From the NCBI GenBank assembly GCA_963383645.1, contig OY726563.1, positions 39,151,831 through 39,215,830 of the forward strand: a stretch of 64,000 bases of DNA. The letters are read 5' to 3'. The stretch is from Muscardinus avellanarius. Lineage: Eukaryota > Chordata > Mammalia > Rodentia > Gliridae. Shown here piece by piece: positions 56,693 to 64,000 of this stretch. The notes beneath the pieces were generated by a model. That model made no database searches. It was not told the origin of the DNA and worked only from the letters and a program-made list of their open reading frames with translations. Each line of letters opens with the position of its first letter. Positions within the stretch are counted from its first letter, which is position 1. The translations under genes were made by a program, and so were the position numbers.

Positions 56693-56838
56693 CATGGTGA
56701 TAATTGAACACAGTGGCATTGTACTTTTTATTTTGAAGTGGAGCCTTACTACATTGATGAGGCTGGTCTTGAACCTGTGATCCTCCTTGTCTCAGCCTCC
56801 AAAGTACTGGGATTCCAGGCATGTGACACCAAATCAGG
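56693..56838 (-). mobile_element. B1-dID SINE, shortened
   Basis: Part of reversed dID (ATAATTGAACACAGTGGCAT) and reversed B1. Confidence 0.78.
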
Positions 56839-57033
56839 CTTACCTACTTTTTCTTAAGCTTCCCCTTTTCCTCCCTTTTACATGTTGGCACCCTAACTAT
56901 GCCAGTTGATTTTGTCCCTAGTTAGAGTCAAATTCTGTTCTATGAGCATATATTTTCCAAGAGTACCTACCATATTATGATTTGGTTCTCTATTCCTAAC
57001 AATCTATTTTACATCATAAAAAGTCAAATTTAT

Positions 57034-57248
57034 TAGCCAGGCGTGGTGGCGCACCCTTGTAATCCCAATACTTGGGAGGTTGAGACAGGAGAATCATAGG
57101 TTCACAGCCAGCCTCATCTACTTAGTGAGGTCTTCTGCAACTTAGTGAGAAAAATTTTTATTTTTAAATAAAGAATAAAAAATAGGGCTGGGGGTGTAAC
57201 TCAGAGATAGAACTTTTGCCCCTGGGTTCCATGCCCAGTACCACACAC
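57034..57248 (+). mobile_element. B1-dID SINE
   Basis: Complete dimer; the dID carries a small insertion (AACTTTTGCCCCTGGG). Confidence 0.88.
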
Positions 57249-57955
57249 ATACACACAAAATCAAGTTTGTCAATAAAGCAAATTTCAAAAAGAAAAGACA
57301 AATACATATTGCTTGAAAATATGAATATGTATGAAACATGGAAAATGAAGCACTTTTGAAAACTGCATTTTAAATATTCCTTTGGAGAATTTGCTGGGAG
57401 ATAGGTAGGTAAGTAAAGGCTTCTTAAATGTTAATCAAGTTTGGATTGCAGACCCCTTCTTCTGTATTTCCTGGTAAATCTACCTCTAGTAAGCATAGGC
57501 ATTCATAATTAGGGTCATCTGTCTCAAGTTTTTTTTCTCTGCTGATTTGTTGTGGATAAATGCTTCTAAAAATCTCTGAAAGGCGAATGTTAGTGGGAGG
57601 CAGTTTCCATGGCGACTTCAGAGTTTGTATTGTTGTTTTTAGACATCATAAATATGGGGGGCTGCTTTTGCCTGTTGCTGTGCAGTTCTTACCCATGGTA
57701 AGAAAGTCCGCAGGGGAGAAGGCGAGGAGGATTGGCCAGCCTAATGTTCTGGGCCTCCTTCACTGTTCATTTCTAAGCATTGTCTTCCATGTGGATGAGT
57801 TCCACTGTATCATTTGATGATGAATCTCATCTTGAGTGGCGCTGCAACTCAGATACCCAGACAAGCATCTAGATAATGCTTGATGGAGCTGTGGGAGGGG
57901 GCTTGCTGTCAAAGAGAATGAAAGTCAATGATAAATCTTTATTTTCTTTACCTAT
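57249..57955. other. Repeat-poor stretch, nothing recognised
   Basis: About 700 bp. The 85-codon frame at 57560-57817 has no motif, promoter or splice support. Confidence 0.45.
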
Positions 57956-57959
57956 TTGT

Positions 57960-58105
57960 GTGTGTGTGGGGGGGGGTACTGGGATTGAACCCAGGAACAT
58001 CCTTTGAGCTAAATTCCTGGACCTTTTAATTTTTTTAAATTTTCAGACAGGATCTCACTGAGTTGCTAAGGCTAGACTTGAACCTGAGATTGTCCTGTCT
58101 CAGGT
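57960..58105 (-). mobile_element. B1-dID SINE, outer B1 end missing
   Basis: Reversed dID with a shortened B-box side, then B1 stopping at GTCCTGTCTCAG. Confidence 0.8.
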
Positions 58106-58142
58106 GGAATTTAAATCTCTATTTTTTCCCTTTCAAATATCA

Positions 58143-58750
58143 CATAGTAACAACTAGTGAGGAATTTAACTTTGCCCAAAGAGAGGTATGGCCTTTGCCC
58201 CTGATTCCTGGGACTCTCTAAGCCTCTGGAATATTCAGCCTGATAAAATTGTGTTTATTTATCTGGGGCTTATTGGGTCATATCAGATAAGCTAATAATG
58301 TGATTTTTGCTGGGGCCTTTGGGTAAGGCAATATCAGATGGACCTCTAGAGGGACTTGGTTTGAGTCTAGCCATTTGGGTGGACAGCCAGGTCTATGCTA
58401 CTGAGCCCTGATAAAATCTCTGCGCACCGAGTCTCAGACGCGCTTCCTTGGCAAACTGTCGTGCACATTGCCACACACTTGCTAGGACTGTTAGCGCTGT
58501 CTATGGCTCCACTGGGAGAGGACAAGTGGAAGCTTTGCGTATGAAATTTTCCTGGACTCTGCCCCATGCATCTCTTTCTTGGCTATTCTAATCTGGATCC
58601 TTTCACCAGAACTAACCACGAGTATAAGAGCTTCCCATGATGTCTGTGAGTCCTAGTATCTAATTATTAAACCTCAGGGTGGGCTTAGGGACCCCCCCAA
58701 ACTTGCAATTGGTATCAGAAATGTGAGTGGTCCTGGAGTCTTTCCTAACT
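58143..58750 (+). mobile_element. ERVL LTR of the MLT2 kind
   Basis: GAGGAATTTAACTTTGCCCA, TGCATCTCTTTCTTGGCTAT, TCTGTGAGTCCTAGTATC, ATTATTAAACCTCAGGGTGG and ACTTGCAATTGGTATCAGAA occur in the order of MLT2-type LTRs, with ATTAAA as the likely poly(A) signal. Confidence 0.65.
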
Positions 58751-59525
58751 TTGCTCATCTTCATCTAAAGTAGAACTCTCAATCATGGGGAAATTGGTGA
58801 AGTCTCCTGTCACAGGCCGGTTCCCTAAGCAACAGATGTTGAGAGTCTTAGATCTGTGAGCAGGTGGTTTAAAGGGACATGATCTAGGATTAGCTCCTGG
58901 GAAGGAGCGAGGTGATTGAGATTGGACAGGGCAGGAGTTGAAATGGGATGGAGTCTTGTCAGGCGGGCTCAGGTCTAGAGCTCGATGGCCCTTCAATGCT
59001 GTCAATAACCAGGGCAGATGGTCTGCATCTTTATAGCAACTCTGTGCTCTCCCTCCTTCTGCAACCAATCATGAGACATGGGTTGTACTCAGGGAGTGTG
59101 TGTGGTCTTTAGGGTAGGCAGCAGCCATCAGCTAAGGGAAGAGCTGAGGGAGTGTCTCAGCTGTGAGGTAGCAGCCTCAGAGGCTCCTAGCAGCTAGGGA
59201 AATCAGTGCCTCAGGCATAAAGGGGGGATCTGGAGGTTGCACCTGATTATTCATTACACCTCCATTTTTAATTTTTCTGGGTTCTATTGAGCAGTCAGTG
59301 AGGGCCAGAGCCAACTTAACAGCTTGTGTTTTGTGAGATGAAGGTCATAGAACATGGTACTTGGGAGTGTCTTATTTGGAAAACCACATATTAAATTGAA
59401 TATTCCTACAAAATAAAATACTTGAGAGAAGTCTTATCAATTGCCTCTCTGGCAGGAAAGAGATGACGAAAGTATGCAGGAGCGAGGACAGAGAACCTAA
59501 AATGAAAGTGATAACACGAATTTCA
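58751..59525. other. Unassigned stretch beside the ERVL LTR
   Basis: About 770 bp, G+A-rich. It could be decayed ERV internal sequence, but no gag, pol or env motif is visible. A 107-codon minus frame (58745-59068) is unsupported. Confidence 0.35.
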
Positions 59526-59530
59526 GTTGA

Positions 59531-59735
59531 AGCCAGGTGTGGTGGTGCACGCCTATAATCTCAGTACTTGGGAGACTGGGACAAGAGGATCGCAGGTTTG
59601 AGGACAGCCTCTACAACTTAGCAAGGCCCTCAACAACTTAGCGAGATTCCGTTGCAAAATAAAAATAATTTTAAAAAGTCTGGGAGGTAGATCAGAGGTA
59701 GAATGGCCCTGGATTCAACCCCCAGTACCAAAAGA
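59531..59735 (+). mobile_element. B1-dID SINE
   Basis: Complete dimer; AGTTGAAG on both sides is a probable TSD. Confidence 0.88.
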
Positions 59736-60000
59736 AAAAAATCTAGTTGAAGCATAATTGCAAATGGATATAAGACATCATCAAAACTGTTTTGTGTGTA
59801 GGCTACAAGTTACCCCCAGAAGGTTCTCTCCTCACACTTTCCTGTGCTTTTATGCCTGAGGGTGTTTCTAACTGCTTTGACCAGTGCTTGAGGAGTCCAG
59901 AAGTAGTCTATTGTTCTCAGGAGTGCCCTTCAGTTGACAACATGGGATAGAACCTGGTAGACACACATCCCATGTTTCCTGCCTCAGAGGCAGGTCTCAG

Positions 60001-60172
60001 AATTCTGCCTCTGAGCTACACCTTCAGCTCTATTTTTTTTTAATTTCGAAATAGGATCTCACTAGGTTGCTGAGAGCCTTGCTAAATTGCTGAGGCTGGC
60101 CTCCAAACTGCAATCCTCCTGTCTCAGCCTCCTAAGTACTGGAACTACAAGCATGGGCTACCACACTTGGAT
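60001..60172 (-). mobile_element. B1-dID SINE, dID partial
   Basis: The dID begins at AATTCTGCCTCTGAGCTACA (its tail side is missing); B1 is complete. Confidence 0.8.
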
Positions 60173-60173
60173 T

Positions 60174-60300
60174 TTATTTTATTTTTTAAAATTTGAAACA
60201 GTGTCTTGCTGAGTTGCTGAGGCTGGCCTTAAACCTGTGATCCTCCCATCTTGGCCTCCCAAGTATTGGGATTACAGGCTTATGTCACCTTGGCCTGGCT
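60174..60300 (-). mobile_element. B1 half of a SINE
   Basis: Reversed B1 ending GGCCTGGCT, preceded by T-rich linker only. Confidence 0.75.
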
Positions 60301-60379
60301 CTAAAACCATAGTCACTAGTCACTTGTGACTGTTGAGCACTTGAACTGTAACCTTTCAGATGTCAAATATGTTGGAAAG

Positions 60380-60545
60380 CCATGTACAGTGGTTCATGCT
60401 GGTAACCCAAGTATGTGCAAGGCTGAGGCAGGAGATTTGCAGGTTGGAGGCTACTAAATGAGACCCTGTGTCAAATAAAACTAAACAGAGCTGAAGGTAC
60501 AGCTCTGAGGTAGGTTGTCCCTGAGTTCAGTCCTCAGTACTATAG
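60380..60545 (+). mobile_element. B1-dID SINE
   Basis: Old, shortened B1 and a dID ending CAGTCCTCAGTACTA. Confidence 0.8.
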
Positions 60546-60860
60546 GAAAAAACATTTAAGATCGGCTGTAAACTATCAAATATACATGAGATTTCAAAGG
60601 AACGAATGCTGAGAATTTGTTTGGTTATTTATTCTCCTGATTGGGCTTCTCTGATTTTCATGAATCTGGTTGGGCAGTAGTCATCAATTTTGGAAAAATT
60701 TTGGCCATAATTACTTCTATTCCATTCCCTGTCTTAGCTCACTTGTAATTTCAGTTGCACATATGATAAGATATATGACATTGCCCCATAGTGTGGGGTA
60801 TTCTGTCCTTTTTCATCTTTTATTTCCCCCATTTTGTGTTTCAGTGTGAGTAATTTTTTT

Positions 60861-61066
60861 TTGTGTGTGGTACTGGGGATGGAACCCAGGGCCATTCTAC
60901 CTCCACGCTATACCCCCAGCCCTATTTTTTCTTCTTTATTTTAAAACAGGGTCTCACTGAGTTGCGGAGGGCCTCACTAAGTAGTTAAGGCTGTCTGAGA
61001 ACCATGATCCTCCTGTCTCAGCCTCCCAAATGCTGGGATTACAAGCATGTGCCATCATGTCTAGCT
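60861..61066 (-). mobile_element. B1-dID SINE nested in L1M
   Basis: Full-length copy; TSD about GTGTGAGTAATTT / GTGTGAATAATTT. Confidence 0.9.
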
Positions 61067-61092
61067 AAGTGTGAATAATTTCTATTGACCTT

Positions 61093-61294
61093 TTTTTTAT
61101 TTTGCAGTACTGGGGTTAGAATCCAGGAGCATTCTACCTTCGAGCTATACCCCCAGCCCCATTTTTAAAATTTTGAAACAGGGCTTCATGAGTTGCAAAG
61201 AGCCTAAATAGCTGAGGCTGTCCACAAACTGCGATCATCCTGTCTCAACCTCCCAAATGCTGGGATTACAAGCATGTGCCACCACACCCAGCTT
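61093..61294 (-). mobile_element. B1-dID SINE nested in L1M
   Basis: Full-length copy; CTATTGACCTTTT before and TTATTGACCTATTTT after give the TSD. Confidence 0.9.
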
Positions 61295-61679
61295 TTATTG
61301 ACCTATTTTCAAAATCACTAATTTTTTCCTTGACTGTGTCAATTTTACTGTGAACTCAATGAAAGTATTCCTTATCTCTGTGTTTTCCATTGCTACGATT
61401 TTAATTTTACAAATGCTCTTAGTTTTTGCTGCTATATTATTCACTCATTTGTTCATGTTATCTACTTTTTCTACTAGAATCTCCAGTGTATTAACCACAG
61501 TTATTTTAAATACCTGGTCAGATTGTTATGACATTTTTGTCCTTTTTGAGTCTGGTTCTGATGATTATTCGATCTCCTAGGAATGCATAACTTTTACCTG
61601 CCTTTTTGCATGCCTGGCAATATTTTTTGACAGTTGACACGTTGTATAGAACATTATAGACTGCAGTAAATAGCTCTTC

Positions 61680-61922
61680 TGGCCAAATGTAGTGGTGCGC
61701 ACCTGTAATCCCAGTACTTGGGAGGCTGAGATAGGATTGTCGTAGGTTCAAGATCAAAGTCTAGTAGCACAGCAAGACTCTGAGAAAAATAAAAAGGAAT
61801 GGGGTGTAGCTCGGAGCTAGTACGACTTCAGTCCCTAGTACCACAGACACATAAAATAAGTCAGGGTTGGAGTGTAGCTTAGAGATAGAATACCCCTCTG
61901 TTCAATCCCTAGTACCAGAAAA
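61680..61922 (+). mobile_element. B1-dID-dID SINE
   Basis: B1 at 61681-61780, a damaged first dID at 61799-61842 and a complete second dID at 61864-61915. Confidence 0.82.
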
Positions 61923-61934
61923 ACAAACAAAAAA

Positions 61935-62490
61935 AACACCTTTGTGGGAGAAGATGCATCCTTTCCTTTTGCTAGACCTTTATTAACTTCATGGCCTTAT
62001 GCTAGTCTAGTTAGTTGGTTTGTATTTTCTTGTTGCTATGGTTACTCTCATTGTATCTCAGATTCAAAGTCCCTGTAGAGATCCCTTGTCTGTAGGGTGG
62101 GCGAGGGGCGTGGTTACTCTCCCTGAGTGACATTTACTTGACTCTGGGTTTAGTCTTCCCCTTGTGCTCTTCCTTAGAAAAGATTTCTGCACACTCTCGT
62201 CTCCATCATTTTCCTCTCTTGGCAGTATTCTATTGTTCATGGTTACAGGAAGGTGCGCAGTTTGGTGTTAGAGAATATGCTCTCTTAATCAGACAAAGGC
62301 TCCATTTTAGGAATTCGTCATCTTGCTGGATTTGATCATCTTCCTGGATCTCAAAGATGTTGCCTTCTCCCTTATCTTCAGCTGGGAGCTCAACACTCAA
62401 TCCTGCCTTTATCTCAGCAGTAGCTTTCCTCCCCTTTATTTCTTTTTAAGTGACATCTCTTCTCTGTTTATTAGATTTAAACCATAAGAA
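61935..62490. other. Repeat-poor stretch, nothing recognised
   Basis: About 550 bp with no element or gene identified. Confidence 0.4.
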
Positions 62491-62498
62491 TATCTCTT

Positions 62499-62707
62499 AG
62501 CCAGGTGCGGTGGCCCATGCCTGTAATCCCAGTACTTGGGAGGCTGAGATAGAAGCAACCCAAGTCAGAGGCCAGAATTAGCAATCTAATAAGACCATGA
62601 TTCAAAGTAAAAAAATAAAAAGGACCCGGGTACTGAGGATATAGCTCAGTGGTAGAGCACTTGACTAGCATGCAGAAGGCCCTGGATTTGATCTCCAGCA
62701 CCACAAA
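62499..62707 (+). mobile_element. B1 joined to a full-length ID unit
   Basis: The ID half (62632-62703) keeps the central segment missing from every dID unit (GAGCACTTGACTAGCATGCA then GAAGGCCCTGGATTTG). It therefore has A box, anticodon-arm region and B box in tRNA-like order, like canonical rodent ID elements. Confidence 0.88.
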
Positions 62708-62726
62708 ACAAACAAACCCCCTAATT

Positions 62727-62842
62727 TTGGGCTTGGTGGCACACACCTGGAATCTCGGTAGTTGGAAGGCTGAGACAGTAGGATCGCAGTTTCAAGGCCA
62801 GGGCATGGGAACTTAGCAACACCTGGTTTCAAAGTAAAAAAT
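62727..62842 (+). mobile_element. B1 monomer
   Basis: B1 half with A-rich tail, directly followed by another B1. Confidence 0.75.
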
Positions 62843-62844
62843 AA

Positions 62845-63034
62845 GCCAGGCACACATTTGTAATTCCAGTACTTGGGAGGCTGAGACAGGATTGCAAGGT
62901 TCGCAGCCACCCTCAGCAACTTAGTGAGGCCCTCAGGAACTTAGTGAGACCCTGTTTCAAAATAAGAAGTAAAATAGGGCTTGGGGTGTAGCTCAGAGAT
63001 AGAATGTCCCTGGGTTGAACACCCAGCACCAAAA

Positions 63035-63069
<35 letters not shown>

Positions 63070-63140
63070 ATTAAATAAAAAGGGCTGGGAGTGTAGCTCA
63101 AAGGCAGAGCACCCCTGGGTTCAATTCCTAATACACAAAA
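62845..63140 (+). mobile_element. B1-dID-dID SINE
   Basis: B1 at 62845-62965, dID at 62977-63030, (AAAT)n spacer at 63033-63078 and a second dID at 63082-63134. Confidence 0.85.
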
Positions 63141-63239
63141 ATGAAATAAAATAAAATTGAAGACTAATAAATCAAACCATCATAAGTTGCAAGCCATTTG
63201 TATAAAATCCCACAGCATGTTTTCAAATTTTATATAGAT

Positions 63240-63760
63240 TGTCATTCTCTGTGTATCATTCTAGGTTTTCCTGATTTGACATCATGTTTTAAGATCTAGT
63301 CATGGGAATGCATGTGACTCTATTTTATTTTACTGCTGTACAGTATTTCGTTTTGTAATTCCACACTAATCTATCTGTTTTCTTTTAGCAGACAATGAAT
63401 TTCTTTCAATTTTATAGTGGCATATGTTTTAAATTTTCTGTAGTGTACTTACCTAAATGGAATTGATGAAACCAGGCGTGGTGGCGCACGCTTGTAAACC
63501 CAGTACTTGGGAGGGTGAAACAGGAGGATCGCAGGTTCACGGCCAGCCTCAGGAATTTCGTGAGGCCCTCCGCAACTTAGTGAGGTCCTGTTTCCAAATC
63601 AGAAAAAATAAATCAGGGATCAGGGCATAGTTCAGAGGTAGAATACCCCTGGGTTCAATCTTCAGTACCACTAACTAAAACAACAAAATAAACAGAATCG
63701 CTGGATTGCAGAGCCTACTTGTTTTCAGCTTTATTAAACAGCTCCAAATTGAAATTTTGA
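63240..63760 (-). mobile_element. Ancient L1M fragment split by a SINE
   Basis: TTACTGCTGTACAGTATTTC, CTAAATGGAATTGATG and CAGCTTTATTAAACAGCTCC follow the reversed end of ORF2 in old L1s. The SINE at 63474 interrupts it. Confidence 0.5.
63474..63680 (+). mobile_element. B1-dID SINE nested in L1M
   Basis: Full-length copy starting CCAGGCGTGGTGGCGCACGC. Confidence 0.9.
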
Positions 63761-63888
63761 GTGAGTATATTAGTTCACATCCATCACCAAAGTATGAGAC
63801 TCACCCTTCTCCTATAGCCTCAAAAATTCAGTATTCTCCCTTCTAGACATTTTGAGGATCTTATAGTCCTGAGAAAACTGTTTTTTGG

Positions 63889-64000
63889 GTTTTCCATCTT
63901 TGAGCTATACCCCCAGCCTTATTTCATTTTTTATTTTGAAACAGTCACTAATTTACAGATGAACTTCATTAAGTTTCTGAGGCTGGCCTCAAACCCGCGA
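63889..64000 (-). mobile_element. B1-dID SINE, cut by the window end
   Basis: End of reversed dID (TTGAGCTATACCCCCAGCC) and most of reversed B1. Confidence 0.82.

Larger units (their letters stand above)
60640..61680 (-). mobile_element. Ancient L1M fragment with two nested SINEs
   Basis: Segments TTCTATTGACCTATTTTCAA (rejoined across a SINE), GAGTCTGGTTCTGATGATTA and GCCTTTTTGCATGCCTGGCA match a known old L1 5'/ORF region as I remember it. The sequence is continuous once the SINEs at 60861 and 61093 are removed. Confidence 0.5.

Noticed and set aside
57560..57817. 85-codon plus-strand frame in repeat-poor DNA
   Set aside because: No recognisable family, no Kozak or promoter context, and no splice sites of quality.
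62632..62703. Possible tRNA gene
   Set aside because: A and B boxes are present, but the sequence is an ID SINE half joined to B1 with an A-rich tail and does not give a sound cloverleaf.

Overview
The window is mammalian nuclear DNA, almost entirely transposable elements and simple repeats, with no intact protein-coding gene. Its most abundant sequence is a dimeric SINE. One half is a 7SL RNA-derived B1-like domain; the other is a tRNA-related ID-like domain lacking the internal part of a full ID element (called dID here). This matches the B1-dID SINEs known from sciuromorph rodents such as dormice and squirrels, so a rodent of that kind is the best guess. Family names are from memory of known families, since no search could be run. 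Over 100 SINE copies lie on both strands, often nested, with target-site duplications (TSDs) still readable in many cases.

Layout. 1-12.5 kb: dense SINEs, MaLR LTRs (5.9-6.7 and 7.4-7.75 kb), a hairpin-flanked microsatellite (4.3-4.5 kb) and a 1.3 kb repeat-poor stretch. 12.5-24 kb: a short twin-primed L1 tip, SINEs, a repeat-poor patch with a TATA box and a possible exon (16.1-16.6 kb), LTR-like sequence at 21.5-22.4 kb, and a clean solo LTR at 23.5 kb inside an L1 3' UTR. 24-34 kb: SINEs, two LTR-like promoter regions on the minus strand (25.7-27.2 kb), a possible terminal exon on the minus strand (28.4-28.95 kb) and an MT/ORR1-like MaLR LTR (32.5 kb). 34.7-46.3 kb: three L1s. The first (34721-37599, minus) has a complete 5' end and a mosaic interior; the second (40001-41430, minus) is 5' truncated; the third (42236-46292, plus) is 4 kb with a decayed ORF2. 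46-64 kb: SINEs, L1 tips, a 3.6 kb minus-strand L1 at 52862-56446 that keeps the 5' UTR and ORF1 but lacks nearly all of ORF2 (HAL1-like), an ERVL/MLT2-like LTR at 58.1-58.75 kb and ancient L1M fragments.

No host gene operates visibly here. The two possible exons and the TATA box are the only hints of host transcription and are weak without comparative data. The interest lies in retroelement biology: an ORF2-less L1, a mosaic L1 between one pair of TSDs, SINEs that carry two or three dID units in series, and a young SINE subfamily with a rearranged B-box region.
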